A stretch of DNA of 64,000 nucleotides from Scopulibacillus darangshiensis. GTDB lineage: Bacteria > Bacillota > Bacilli > Bacillales > Sporolactobacillaceae. The position numbers and the translations under genes were made by a program. Shown here piece by piece: positions 16,706 to 26,236 of this stretch (the first letter of the stretch is position 1; each line of letters begins with the position of its first letter). A model generated the notes under the pieces. It was not told the DNA's origin. It saw only the letters and a list, made by a program, of their open reading frames with translations, and searched no databases. The stretch is from positions 124,001-188,000 of the forward strand of contig NZ_SLXK01000003.1 in assembly GCF_004341035.1 (NCBI RefSeq), read 5' to 3'.

Positions 16706-18634
16706 ATGCCTGAAATTAAGCCTTATGGGTCATGGGAATCACCAATTTCAACAGATCTAATTGTTTCCGATGCGGTAATGTTATCAGAGGTTCAGCTTGA
16801 AGGGAAGGATATTTATTGGTTAGAATTCCGGCCTTCTGAAGGTGGTCGGGGTGTCATTGTCCATCAATCTGCAGATGGTATTAAATCTGATGTGACGCCA
16901 AAACCATGGAATGTGCGGACAAGGGTCCATGAATACGGCGGCGGCAACTTTTTCGTTAATGACAAGACGGTTTATTTTTCAAATCTTGAGGATCAGCGGC
17001 TATACAAGGTTTCAAAGGGGCAGGAGCCAGTACCGATTACACCCGTAGGACAAATGAGATATGCCGATGGTATTTTTGATAAAAAGAGAAATCAGGTTAT
17101 TTGTGTTCGCGAAGACCATTCATCCTCAAATGGGGAGCCTAGGAATGAAATTGTGAGGATAGGCATAGATGATGGGGAAGTACACGTTTTGTTATCCGGG
17201 AATGATTTTTATGGCTCACCAAGGCTTAATTCTGACGGGTCAAAGCTCACATGGCTGACATGGAACCATCCGAATATGCCTTGGGATGGCACGGAATGTT
17301 GGGTTGCAGCCTGCCATGATGATGGTACTTTGGGGAATGCCAAACGGGCAGCCGGCGGACAAGAAGAATCTATTATTCAGCCAAAATGGTCGCCAAATGG
17401 CAAATTGTATTTCGCATCAGATCGTTCGGGCTGGTGGAACCTGTATGTCTATGATAACGAAAAGATAAGGCCGATTCTAAGCATGGAGGCTGAGTTTGGG
17501 ACGGCGAGGTCCACTCTAGGAACCTCCTCATATGATTTTATTTCAGCCAAAGAAATCCTATGTTCTTATACACAAAACGGCAAATGGTCAATGGGACGTT
17601 TGACCATTGACGATGGCGAGATGTCACCAATAGATCTTCCTTATAATTTTATAGGAAGCATAAGAATAAGCGGTGCTACGGCGGCATTTATTGCTGGTTC
17701 GCCGATAGAATCCAACGCAGTCGTAGCGCTTAGCCTGCCGACAATGGAGCAAACGATCCTGCAGCGTTCGTTCACTGTCACTATTAGTGAAGGTTACCTG
17801 TCTGTACCCGAAATGATCGAATATCCAACTGAAAATGGTCTCACTGCTCATGCCATCTATTATCCGCCGAAAAATAAAGATTATAGAGCAGAAGAGGGTG
17901 AACGGCCGCCGCTTTTAGTAAATAGTCACGGAGGCCCCACATCCGCGGCGGCATCTACTTTAAGTCTGGCACTTCAATATTGGACGAGCCGGGGATTTGC
18001 TGTCCTGGATGTCAATTATGGCGGGAGTACCGGCTATGGCCGTGCTTATCGCGAGCGTCTGAATGGCCAGTGGGGCATTGTCGATGTTGAAGATTGCATC
18101 AATGCTGCCCGTTATCTCGTGGATCAGGGGAAAGCGGATCCGGATAGGACAGCGGTGCGGGGCGGCAGTGCCGGCGGCTATACAACATTATCGGCGCTCA
18201 CCTTCTATGACTTTTTTAAGGCGGGAGCGAGTCTTTTTGGTGTCAGTGATTTAGAGCTGCTGGCCAAAGATACTCATAAATATGAATCTAGGTATCTAGA
18301 TAACTTAATTGGTCCTTATCCGGAAAAACAAGAGATTTATAAGCAACGTTCACCCATCCATTTGGCCGATAAACTTTCAAGTCCGGTCATTTTCTTCCAA
18401 GGCACTGAGGATAAGGTAGTGCCAGCAAATCAGGCTGAACGAATGGCAGATGCTTTGCGTGAAAAAGGTGTTCCTGTTGCCTTAATCATGTTTGAAGGTG
18501 AGGGGCACGGATTCCGTAAAGGGGAAAATATCAAGCGGTCGATGGAAAATGAACTGTATTTTTATTCTCAAATTTTTGGTTTTGACGTCGATCGGTCCAT
18601 TATACCAATCGGGATTGACAATTGGCGGTCATGA
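16706..18634 (+). CDS. S9 family (prolyl oligopeptidase) peptidase
   Basis: A serine peptidase of the acylaminoacyl-peptidase/DPP branch (642 aa). A beta-propeller N-terminal part is followed by an alpha/beta-hydrolase domain: nucleophile Ser488 in GGSAGGYTT, acidic residue in GTEDKVVP, and histidine in GEGHGF. No signal peptide is seen, so it is probably cytosolic and cleaves short peptides. GGGAAGGGG lies 8 bases before the ATG at 16706. A GNAT gene follows 46 bases later. Confidence 0.92.
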   Translation: MPEIKPYGSWESPISTDLIVSDAVMLSEVQLEGKDIYWLEFRPSEGGRGVIVHQSADGIKSDVTPKPWNVRTRVHEYGGGNFFVNDKTVYFSNLEDQRLYKVSKGQEPVPITPVGQMRYADGIFDKKRNQVICVREDHSSSNGEPRNEIVRIGIDDGEVHVLLSGNDFYGSPRLNSDGSKLTWLTWNHPNMPWDGTECWVAACHDDGTLGNAKRAAGGQEESIIQPKWSPNGKLYFASDRSGWWNLYVYDNEKIRPILSMEAEFGTARSTLGTSSYDFISAKEILCSYTQNGKWSMGRLTIDDGEMSPIDLPYNFIGSIRISGATAAFIAGSPIESNAVVALSLPTMEQTILQRSFTVTISEGYLSVPEMIEYPTENGLTAHAIYYPPKNKDYRAEEGERPPLLVNSHGGPTSAAASTLSLALQYWTSRGFAVLDVNYGGSTGYGRAYRERLNGQWGIVDVEDCINAARYLVDQGKADPDRTAVRGGSAGGYTTLSALTFYDFFKAGASLFGVSDLELLAKDTHKYESRYLDNLIGPYPEKQEIYKQRSPIHLADKLSSPVIFFQGTEDKVVPANQAERMADALREKGVPVALIMFEGEGHGFRKGENIKRSMENELYFYSQIFGFDVDRSIIPIGIDNWRS

Positions 18635-18680
18635 ACCAATGGTCTTGAAAGCATATATAAATAAAGGCGGCGAATGAGAG

Positions 18681-19202
18681 ATGAGCATAACATTAAGAGA
18701 CTATTTTCCTGAAACCGATGAAAAGACAGTGATCGACTTTCATTTAGAATTAATGAAGGAGCACTTTAGGCTTTGGGCGGAAATTAACGGTGAGCCTTAT
18801 AATAAAGAGCAGTCGGATCAGGCATTGGTTGATAGGGCTGAAGCGGATTCATACGCTAAGGAATTGCGAGAGAAGTATAGCAAGAAAAGCTGCCGGATGT
18901 GGGTCTTGGTTGACGCCCCGGAAGAAGTTCCCGTTGGTTTCCTTTACGTTGAAATTCGCCCGAACTGGCATACTGGCAAGCTTAGCGGCGTGATTAACGA
19001 AATATACATTGATCCGAATTATCAAGGGAGGAGACTATCTTCCCAATTGATAAAGGAAGGGGAAGCATGGTTTCGGGAAGAAGGCATCAGCCGCAGAGAG
19101 GTTTTCTGTACCAGCAATAATCTTGCTGCTGTTAAGCTTTATGCCTCATTTGGCTATAAGGTGGCTGATTATCGGATGACAAAATGGGATGGGACCGAAT
19201 AA
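18681..19202 (+). CDS. GNAT family N-acetyltransferase
   Basis: A 173-aa GNAT protein. The acetyl-CoA segment is recognisable as DPNYQGRRLSSQLIKEGE followed by the N-x-A-x-x-x-Y-x-x-x-GF pattern (NNLAAVKLYASFGYK). Acceptor unknown. It is followed one base later by a histidine phosphatase gene, so the two are co-transcribed. Confidence 0.85.
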   Translation: MSITLRDYFPETDEKTVIDFHLELMKEHFRLWAEINGEPYNKEQSDQALVDRAEADSYAKELREKYSKKSCRMWVLVDAPEEVPVGFLYVEIRPNWHTGKLSGVINEIYIDPNYQGRRLSSQLIKEGEAWFREEGISRREVFCTSNNLAAVKLYASFGYKVADYRMTKWDGTE

Positions 19203-19203
19203 T

Positions 19204-19743
19204 ATGAAAAAGATCTATTTGATAAGACATTGCCGTGCTTATGGTCAAGCGGAAACGGCTGATTTAACGGAAGAAGGAAAGCTGCAAGCAAAGGAACTAG
19301 CAGAAGCTCTTAAACCGAAAGATATTCAATACATTGTAAGCAGTCCGTATGTGAGGGCGATGGAAACCATCGCCCCGTTTGCAACGGAGGCCGGTATCCC
19401 AGTTGTTGCCGATGAACGGTTGATTGAACGAATCTTAGCGGATGAGCCTCTGGATGATTGGTATGAGCGGTTAAAAGCAACCTTTACTGATTTGAATTTA
19501 AGTTATCCAGGCGGTGAATCATCACAGGAGGCGATGAGTCGAGGTGTCGCTGTTATTGAAAGCATTATGGGACGCACCGAATCCTCGGCAGCAGTTGTCA
19601 CCCATGGCTGCCTTTTGGCATTAATTTTAAAACATTTTAATCAGGACCTAGGATTTGCTGATTGGGAAAAGTTAACCAATCCGGATGTTTATGAATTAAA
19701 TATTGAGGGACGGAAAGTGAACATTAAAAGATTGTTGCATTGA
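19204..19743 (+). CDS. Histidine phosphatase family protein
   Basis: A 179-aa phosphoglycerate-mutase-like protein. The catalytic histidine is in LIRHCRAYGQ, so the usual RHG is RHC here. SSPYVRAMETIAPF and the C-terminal THGCLLALI complete the active site. It belongs to the broad-specificity phosphatase group. The ATG at 19204 is one base past the stop of the GNAT gene; an upstream GTG at 19189 is rejected. Confidence 0.85.
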   Translation: MKKIYLIRHCRAYGQAETADLTEEGKLQAKELAEALKPKDIQYIVSSPYVRAMETIAPFATEAGIPVVADERLIERILADEPLDDWYERLKATFTDLNLSYPGGESSQEAMSRGVAVIESIMGRTESSAAVVTHGCLLALILKHFNQDLGFADWEKLTNPDVYELNIEGRKVNIKRLLH

Positions 19744-19776
19744 AGCAAGCCGATGAATACAACTTAGGAGGACATC

Positions 19777-20265
19777 ATGAAAATTACTAAGATGACATTG
19801 GAGGAAGCCTTTGAACTCACCCAGTGGCGTTACGAAGAACCATATAATTTCTATGACCTGGATGACAGCGCCCAAACAATCAACGAATTTATGGATGGGT
19901 CGTGCTACTCTGCACGGGATGAACATGACGCGCTGATTGGCTTTTACTGTTTCGGCATTAATGCACAAGTGCCCGGGGGAAGAAAAGAAGGACTGTATCA
20001 GGGAGAACACGTCATTGATATTGGTCTCGGCATGAAGCCGGAACTGACCGGAAAGGGGTTAGGGCTGTCCTTTTTCCAAACAGGCATGGACATTGCAAAA
20101 AATGAGTATAATCCGAAAGGAATCAGACTTAGCGTCGCTTCATTTAACAAGCGCGCAATCAAGCTGTACACGAAAGCAGGTTTTAAACAGGAAGGTGAGC
20201 CCTTCCTCAGCCGAGGCAATGAGTTTATTATAATGACTTTGGATTTACAGCCGAATCGCCCTTAG
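19777..20265 (+). CDS. GNAT family N-acetyltransferase
   Basis: A 162-aa GNAT protein with GKGLGLSFFQTGMD (CoA loop) and SFNKRAIKLYTKAGF. AGGAGG lies 6 to 8 bases before the ATG. Relatives acetylate aminoglycosides, polyamines or protein N-termini; the target here is unknown. The terminator stem at 20249 includes its last codons. Confidence 0.85.
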   Translation: MKITKMTLEEAFELTQWRYEEPYNFYDLDDSAQTINEFMDGSCYSARDEHDALIGFYCFGINAQVPGGRKEGLYQGEHVIDIGLGMKPELTGKGLGLSFFQTGMDIAKNEYNPKGIRLSVASFNKRAIKLYTKAGFKQEGEPFLSRGNEFIIMTLDLQPNRP

Positions 20266-20286
20266 GCGTTCGGCTTGGGTTTTTTT
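20249..20286 (+). terminator. Terminator of the 16.7-20.3 kb gene run
   Basis: AGCCGAATCGCC (20249-20260) pairs with GGCGTTCGGCT (20265-20275), followed by TGGG and eight T residues. The left arm lies inside the end of the GNAT coding sequence. Confidence 0.85.
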
Positions 20287-20390
20287 TGCGAGGAGATCTT
20301 GTAGGGTTGAAGAAGTGACGCAAGCTATAGTGTTATCGACATCACTATGATAAATTAATGGTAAGATCGAGTATGGGACGGAGGGATAAA

Positions 20391-21200
20391 ATGGCGGACA
20401 TAACAATTAAAAAACTGAACAACCTCACCGAACTGGAAGCGGTCAAGCAATTAGAGGAACATGTCTGGAAATCAGACATTATACCGGTTCATCAGACTCT
20501 GACAGCAGCAAAAAATGGCGGGATCATACTTGGCGGATATGATGGGGACAGGCTGGTCGGTTTCAATTATGGGTTCCCTGGATTTAAAAACGGCAAGATC
20601 TATTTATGCTCCCATACGACAGGAATACATAGTGACTACAGAAGACAGGGGATCGGTTATGCTCTAAAGGTTAGACAAAGGGATGAAGCGCTGGCACAAG
20701 GGTATAAATTGATTACCTGGACGTTTGATCCGCTGGAGAGTGTAAATGCTACGCTTAATCTTACCAAGCTGAATGGGATAGGTGCATCATACGTAGAAAA
20801 TCTCTACGGTGAATTGGACGATGCTTTAAATAATGGCTTGCCGACCGACCGCTTTCTTGTGGAGTGGTGGATTGACAGCCCCCACGTACGTGAAAAGGGG
20901 AGGGTTCAAGACCAGTCCCCACTGCTTGCCGGGCTCAAACAGCAGGCCGGCTTCCCCGCTCTGGATGATAGAGACGGCGGCCCGTTAGACCAAAGTGATT
21001 CATGGCTCGTGCCGCTGCCCACCATGTTTCAAAAGATAAAAAAAGAAGCGCCGGATTTGGCGAAAGACTGGCGAATGAAAACCCGAGCTCACTTCCAGCG
21101 GTTGATAGCCAATGGTTTTGTTGCGGCTGAAATATTAAAGGGCCAAGACCCGAATGTATGCCATTATCTCTTTGTTAAAAGGTCACAATTAAATTTATGA
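20391..21200 (+). CDS. GNAT superfamily acyltransferase (COG3375-like)
   Basis: A 269-aa GNAT protein longer than simple acetyltransferases, with [19 protein letters not shown] as the CoA site and [17 protein letters not shown] after it. GGAGGG precedes the ATG at 20391. In several Firmicutes this family sits beside an N-acylamino acid racemase, where it acylates (succinylates) amino acids. Here the racemase-like gene follows after 13 bases. The succinyltransferase role is inferred from that pairing. Confidence 0.82.
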   Translation: MADITIKKLNNLTELEAVKQLEEHVWKSDIIPVHQTLTAAKNGGIILGGYDGDRLVGFNYGFPGFKNGKIYLCSHTTGIHSDYRRQGIGYALKVRQRDEALAQGYKLITWTFDPLESVNATLNLTKLNGIGASYVENLYGELDDALNNGLPTDRFLVEWWIDSPHVREKGRVQDQSPLLAGLKQQAGFPALDDRDGGPLDQSDSWLVPLPTMFQKIKKEAPDLAKDWRMKTRAHFQRLIANGFVAAEILKGQDPNVCHYLFVKRSQLNL

Positions 21201-21213
21201 TAGGAGTCTAGTT

Positions 21214-22332
21214 ATGGCAGTGATTCCACTAGAAAAAATAATATTGCGTAAAGTTAAAATGCGGATGAAAAACCCCTTTACAACAAGTTTCGGAACACTG
21301 CAGGACAAGGAATTTTTCATTGTTGAAGCTGTTAACAAGGAAGGCCAAAGCGGCTGGGGAGAATCCGTTGCGTTTTCCGCTCCGTGGTATACGGAAGAGA
21401 CGGTCAAAACAAATGAACATGTGATTAAGGATTTTCTGATACCATTATTGCGTAAACGACCGCTTGAACATCCCGATGAGGTGAGCGAACGTTTCTCCCC
21501 GATACGGAGAAACAATATGGCAAAGGCAGCTCTCGATGGAGCGATTTGGGACCTTTATGCAAAGGAACAAGGCCTGCCGCTTTCACTAGCCTTGGGCGGT
21601 GAGAAAAAGCAGATTGACGTCGGTATCAGCATCGGCATCCAAAAAGATATTAGCTTGTTGCTTGGAAAGGTCGGTGATGCGATCGCTAAAGGTTTCAAGC
21701 GGATCAAAATAAAGATCAAGCCCGGCTTCGATGTTAATGTGATAAAAAGAGTGCGTGAGGCTTTTCCGGAAACACCGCTGATGGCGGACGCCAACTCAGC
21801 TTATACTTTAAAAGACATTGATCATCTAAAACAGTTGGATCACTATAATCTAATGATGATAGAACAGCCGCTTTTACATGATGACATTGTCGATCATGCA
21901 GCATTGCAAAAGGCATTAACGACCCCAATTTGTTTGGATGAAAGCATCCATTCTTTGGATGATGCCAAACACGCGATATCTCTTGGCAGCTGTAAAATAA
22001 TAAATGTAAAAATAGGCCGGGTCGGCGGTTTGACTGTCGCCAAACAGATTCACGATTATTGCAGAACTAAAGACATGCCCGTCTGGTGCGGTGGGATGCT
22101 TGAGGCCGGTGTAGGGCGGGCCCACAATATCGCTCTGACCTCATTACCCCAATTCATCTTGCCGGGTGATACCGCGGGATCATCGCACTATTGGGAAAGG
22201 GACATCATTGAACCTAAAGTCATTGTTCGTGATGGCGTTATAGAAGTTCCGCAAACACCCGGCATTGGCTATGCGATTGATCAAGAGGCGTTAGACGCTT
22301 TTACAGTTTCAAAGGATGTATTTGATGTTTAA
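21214..22332 (+). CDS. menC: o-Succinylbenzoate synthase / N-acylamino acid racemase
   Basis: A 372-aa enolase-superfamily enzyme. The base lysine motif KIKIKPGFD, metal ligands in [14 protein letters not shown] and CLDESIH, and the second lysine in NVKIGRVGG are all present, so it should be active. The NSAR/OSBS branch includes true MenC and amino acid racemases. No other men genes are nearby, and the gene is coupled to a COG3375 acyltransferase, which favours racemisation of N-acyl (succinyl) amino acids. The symbol is the family default. Confidence 0.85.
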   Translation: MAVIPLEKIILRKVKMRMKNPFTTSFGTLQDKEFFIVEAVNKEGQSGWGESVAFSAPWYTEETVKTNEHVIKDFLIPLLRKRPLEHPDEVSERFSPIRRNNMAKAALDGAIWDLYAKEQGLPLSLALGGEKKQIDVGISIGIQKDISLLLGKVGDAIAKGFKRIKIKIKPGFDVNVIKRVREAFPETPLMADANSAYTLKDIDHLKQLDHYNLMMIEQPLLHDDIVDHAALQKALTTPICLDESIHSLDDAKHAISLGSCKIINVKIGRVGGLTVAKQIHDYCRTKDMPVWCGGMLEAGVGRAHNIALTSLPQFILPGDTAGSSHYWERDIIEPKVIVRDGVIEVPQTPGIGYAIDQEALDAFTVSKDVFDV

Positions 22333-22346
22333 ATAAAGAAGGGGCT

Positions 22347-22372
22347 AGGACCGGGACTAAAGACTCGGTCCT
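22347..22372. terminator. Hairpin after the racemase gene
   Basis: AGGACCGGG (22347-22355) pairs with CTCGGTCCT (22364-22372) with one G:T pair. No clear T run follows on the plus strand, so termination strength is uncertain. The core resembles the hairpin at 48319. Confidence 0.45.
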
Positions 22373-22619
22373 GATCTAGACCCAACACACCTTCCTGGAC
22401 TAGGCGAAGAACACCAATAGCTGAGACCATCTTGCTTATTGGGCTGGCATGAAAGAGGGTATTAGCATTAACTTTACGATGTGTCCCAGCTTCCAACACC
22501 CCGTAGCCCTCGCTTCTCACTATTTTGCCTTTTTGGAAAACAGCTATTTCAATACCAGGAACATGAAAATGATTCAGTACCGCTTCTATGTCCTAAGGCT
22601 GACTTTCTTCTTTTTCCAT
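22373..22619 (-). pseudogene. Serine hydrolase (beta-lactamase family) N-terminal remnant
   Basis: Read on the minus strand, the ATG at 22619 has GGAGGAGT before it, but a TAG follows after eight codons (22593-22595). Past the stop the frame reads HVPGIEIAVFQKGKIV, HASPISKMVSAIGVLRLV and EGVLGLDQD, which is the N-terminus of a class C beta-lactamase-like hydrolase. The catalytic S-x-x-K is kept as SPISKMV. Similarity ends at the hairpin at 22347-22372, and the rest of the gene (about 300 aa in the family) is gone. Confidence 0.8.
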
Positions 22620-22803
22620 TAAATTTACTCCTCCACAACCTTTTAAGAATATTCTACACTTTTATTAATCAAATGTACAGAATATATGTTCGTATCCTTT
22701 GAAAGTATTTTATAAACAAGTATAGGGAGGACAATCCCTTTAAAAAATCGAACACTTTAAGTGGGGGTTATTTTAATGTACGATTTTCTAAGGAGAGATT
22801 GAT

Positions 22804-24168
22804 ATGCAGCTACTTACTGATTTAAGATCTATCATTAAAGACGACACAAGAGTGACAGCTAACGAAACGGTTATTAACAACCACGGCCAAGATTTAACAT
22901 ATCATCAGCCATCCAATCCCGATCTTGTCGTTTTCCCGAAAACGATGGAAGAGGTCCAGCAGGTTGTCGTCTATGCCCATAAAAATAATATACCGGTCGT
23001 TCCTTATGGAGCCGGAAGCAGTCTCGAAGGCCATGCGATTCCTATTAAAGGCGGCATCAGTCTGGATTTTACGGAAATGAATAAGATTGTTGAGGTCAGA
23101 CCGGATGATTTTATTGTCAAAGTCGAGCCGGGCGTAACCAGAAGGCAATTGAACAAACACTTGAAGAGATACGGCTTATTTTTCCCGGTTGATCCGGGTG
23201 CCGATGCTTCTATGGGTGGGATGGCCGCTACGAATGCCAGCGGCACAAACACCGTCAAATATGGGGCGATGAGACAAAACGTCCTGGGGCTCGAAGTTGT
23301 GCTTGCCGATGGAAAAATCATCCGGACTGGCGGTATGTCATTCAAAACATCAGCAGGTTATGATTTGAAGGATTTGTTCGTCGGTTCAGAAGGGACGCTT
23401 GGTGTTTTTACTGAAATCACACTGAAACTCACCGGCATACCTGAGGTGATCCAAGCTGGAAAGGCGGTCTTTAAAACGGTTGAAGAGGCGAGCCAGGCAG
23501 CTGAGAATATCCTTAAAGCAGGAATTCGCGTGGCACGAATGGAGCTTGTTGATGAAAAAACCATCGAAGCGGTTAATAAATTCAGTGATACGGATTACAT
23601 CGAATCGCCGTCCCTTTTCCTCGAATTTGACGGCAGCAAGGCTGCAGTTGAGGAAGACATCCGCTTTACAAAAGAAATAATTGATGAGGCAGGTTGTGTG
23701 ACATTTCAATTTGAAACAGATGAAAAAGCCAGAAATCTTCTGTGGCATGCTCGCCATGAAGCAGCACTCTCCGTTGTCAACCTTGTACCAGGCAAACGGC
23801 TGACGTCATCAGATGTGTGTGTGCCAATTTCTGAATTATCCCAGGCGATTTCCGATACCCGTCGGCTCGTTGACACGTATCACTTCCAAGCCGCCGCTGT
23901 TTTCGGTCACGTGGGTGACGGGAACTTCCATGTGTTGATTGGTATAGATCCAAATGATGCTGAGGAGGTTGCTGCTTATAAGGATCTAAATCGCAAAATC
24001 GTTGCCTACGCATTGGAGCGAGGCGGCACCTGTACCGGTGAGCATGGCATTGGCATGGGAAAAAGAGAATTCCTGCGCATGGAGCATGGCGCGGCGGTGG
24101 ATGTGATGGGATCGATAAAGCGAGCGCTCGATCCGGAGAATATCCTTAATCCTGGAAAGATTTTTTAG
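22804..24168 (+). CDS. FAD-linked 2-hydroxyacid oxidase (GlcD / D-lactate dehydrogenase type)
   Basis: A 454-aa flavoprotein of the VAO family. The N-terminal FAD domain shows VPYGAGSSLEGHAIP, FFPVDPGADASMGGMAATNASG and FVGSEGTLGVFTEI. The C-terminal cap has HVGDGNFHVLI and GTCTGEHGIGMGKREFL. These match glycolate oxidase subunit GlcD and cytochrome-type D-lactate dehydrogenase. AAGGAGA precedes the ATG. No GlcE or GlcF subunit is adjacent, so it may act alone as a D-lactate or D-2-hydroxyacid dehydrogenase. Confidence 0.9.
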   Translation: MQLLTDLRSIIKDDTRVTANETVINNHGQDLTYHQPSNPDLVVFPKTMEEVQQVVVYAHKNNIPVVPYGAGSSLEGHAIPIKGGISLDFTEMNKIVEVRPDDFIVKVEPGVTRRQLNKHLKRYGLFFPVDPGADASMGGMAATNASGTNTVKYGAMRQNVLGLEVVLADGKIIRTGGMSFKTSAGYDLKDLFVGSEGTLGVFTEITLKLTGIPEVIQAGKAVFKTVEEASQAAENILKAGIRVARMELVDEKTIEAVNKFSDTDYIESPSLFLEFDGSKAAVEEDIRFTKEIIDEAGCVTFQFETDEKARNLLWHARHEAALSVVNLVPGKRLTSSDVCVPISELSQAISDTRRLVDTYHFQAAAVFGHVGDGNFHVLIGIDPNDAEEVAAYKDLNRKIVAYALERGGTCTGEHGIGMGKREFLRMEHGAAVDVMGSIKRALDPENILNPGKIF

Positions 24169-24238
24169 GAAATGGAATATCGTTTTATATGGAAGGCTAT
24201 TAAACATAAAGCAACCTAGACTATGGAGGACTTTACTT

Positions 24239-24832
24239 ATGAATGAAAGATTAAAACAGCAAATCGATTTTATCGTTGAAATTGATAAACTAAAAGAAGT
24301 CTATCGCCAATCAATATTAGTTGATCGCTCACGGCGGGAAAATGATGCCGAGCACACGTGGCATTTAACCATGATGGCTCTTATTTTACAGGAGCATGCA
24401 AACGAGCCGGACCTTGATCTTCTTAAGACGTTGAAAATGCTAATCATTCATGACCTCGTTGAAATCGATGCAGGCGATACCTTTGCATACGACGAAGCGG
24501 GGTACTCTGATAAGCGCGAGCGGGAGGAGCGGGCGGCTAAGCGCCTTTTTGGCATGCTGCCTAAGGAACAGGGCGAGGAAATGTACGAGTTATGGTTGGA
24601 ATTTGAGGATAGAAGAACAATCGAGTCGCAATATGCAAATGCCATGGATCGGTTTGAACCGATTTTACTTAATTATATGACTGAGGGTGCTTCTTGGAAG
24701 AAACACGGCGTCACAAAACAACAAGTGTTTGACCGTAATAAACCTGTGCAAGACGGCTCCGAAGTTCTATGGCAGTTCATCACATCGCTTATCGACAGTG
24801 CTGTTGAAAAAGGTTATTTAAAGGATTCATAA
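24239..24832 (+). CDS. HD domain hydrolase (YfbR-like nucleotidase type)
   Basis: A 197-aa HD-superfamily metal phosphohydrolase. NDAEHTWHLTMMALIL carries the first metal histidine, and the HD pair is in IIHDLVEIDAGDTFAYD. The layout resembles 5'-deoxynucleotidase YfbR and the HD-domain family often called putative hydrolase of HD superfamily. GGAGGA lies before the ATG at 24239. Confidence 0.87.
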   Translation: MNERLKQQIDFIVEIDKLKEVYRQSILVDRSRRENDAEHTWHLTMMALILQEHANEPDLDLLKTLKMLIIHDLVEIDAGDTFAYDEAGYSDKREREERAAKRLFGMLPKEQGEEMYELWLEFEDRRTIESQYANAMDRFEPILLNYMTEGASWKKHGVTKQQVFDRNKPVQDGSEVLWQFITSLIDSAVEKGYLKDS

Positions 24833-25029
24833 AGAGATGCACCGGCTTCAAAGAGGGCGAATGATGCCCGTGGATCGGTAAAATGGCCGCCGACGGTAAC
24901 GAATATGAGCTATTTGTACTGTCCATCATAAAAAAAAGAAAGCCCCATCATTTAACTATCGTTTGTTTTGTTAGGCATCGTTATATGGAAAGATTTATAA
25001 TAAAAATAATTAAGGGGGGGTTAAATCAT

Positions 25030-26202
25030 ATGAAGTATGATTTTAACATTGAAACTGAACGCTTCAATACAGCTTCGGTAAAATGGGATGAAACGGAAAA
25101 TTTATTTGGTGATAAAGACATATTGCCTATGTGGGTGGCGGATATGGACTTTAGGATCCCTGATGAAGTTGTTGAAGCGTTGAAAAATCGGGCTGAACAC
25201 GGGATTTTCGGTTATACAACAAGATCCGAGTCTTACTTAAATGCTGTTGTCGACTGGATGAAAGAGCGACACCAATGGGATGTGAAAAAAGAATGGTTAT
25301 GCCATAGTCCCGGAGTTGTAACTGGGCTTAGCCTAATAGTCGACGCTTTCACCAAACCAGGCGATAAAGTTGTTATTCAACCGCCGGTGTATTATCCTTT
25401 CACCAAAGTAGTGCTCAAGCACGGTCGCGACCTTGTTTTTAATCCTTTAAAATTTGAGGATAACCGTTATACCATGGATTTCGATGATCTGGAGAGGAAG
25501 CTCGACCCTGACGTCAAGCTTCTCATCCTTTGCAGCCCGCATAACCCTGTTGGCCGGGTTTGGACCAAGGAGGAGCTCACAAGGTTAGGTGAGATCTGTC
25601 TTAAGCATGGGGGCATCGTCGTTTCCGATGAAATTCACTTTGACCTTGTTTTTAAAGAGCATCAGCATGTCCCATTTGCGACAATCTCTGAGGCGTTTGC
25701 CAATAACGCAATTGTTTGTACCGCGCCAAGCAAAACATTTAACTTGGCCAGCTTGCAAACGTCAAATATTATCATCCCAAATGATGGACTTCGCGAAACA
25801 TATACAGCTCAGCTTGAAAAGTATTCATTGGGAATGCCGAACGCAATGGGCATGGTTGCAGCAGAGGCAGCCTATCGATATGGGGAAGAATGGCTTGATC
25901 AGTGCATTGATTATGTCAAAGAAAACCTTGACTTTATGACCGATTATATAAGTAAAAATATACCAAAAATCAAAGTCATCCAGCCGGAAGGTACATACCT
26001 TGCCTGGCTTGATTGTCGCCTATTAGATCTTGAGGAAAAGAAGCAGGAAGAACTCATGCTTAAAAAAGCCAAAGTTGCCTTTGATGAAGGGTATATCTTT
26101 GGCCAAGGCGGAACAGGGTTCACCCGAATTAATCTCGCTTGTCCCCGTTCGATATTAGTTGAAGGATTGAAAAGATTGGAGCAAGCGGTAAAAAACCATT
26201 AG
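25030..26202 (+). CDS. patB: MalY/PatB family PLP-dependent lyase (cystathionine beta-lyase type)
   Basis: A 390-aa fold-type I enzyme that cleaves the C-S bond of cystathionine or related thioethers. Seen: LPMWVADMDFRIP, CSPHNPVGRVW, SDEIHFDLVF and the PLP lysine in APSKTFNLASLQ. AAGGGGGGG precedes the ATG at 25030. An open frame reaching back to 24883 is rejected because its extra 49 codons are not family-like and lack a site. The 197-base gap before it holds no clear gene. Confidence 0.92.
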   Translation: MKYDFNIETERFNTASVKWDETENLFGDKDILPMWVADMDFRIPDEVVEALKNRAEHGIFGYTTRSESYLNAVVDWMKERHQWDVKKEWLCHSPGVVTGLSLIVDAFTKPGDKVVIQPPVYYPFTKVVLKHGRDLVFNPLKFEDNRYTMDFDDLERKLDPDVKLLILCSPHNPVGRVWTKEELTRLGEICLKHGGIVVSDEIHFDLVFKEHQHVPFATISEAFANNAIVCTAPSKTFNLASLQTSNIIIPNDGLRETYTAQLEKYSLGMPNAMGMVAAEAAYRYGEEWLDQCIDYVKENLDFMTDYISKNIPKIKVIQPEGTYLAWLDCRLLDLEEKKQEELMLKKAKVAFDEGYIFGQGGTGFTRINLACPRSILVEGLKRLEQAVKNH

Positions 26203-26236
26203 TATACGCTTTACCATTTTAATTGGAGGGTTTGCC

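Noticed and set aside
24814-24909. Minus-strand open stretch reading FVTVGGHFTDPRASFALFEA
   Set aside because: It looks coding-like, but it is only about 31 codons, lacks a start codon and ribosome site, and overlaps the end of the HD hydrolase gene. It may be a remnant, but I cannot support it.
24883-25029. N-terminal extension of the MalY/PatB gene
   Set aside because: The extra residues are not family-like, and a strong AAGGGGGGG site selects the ATG at 25030.
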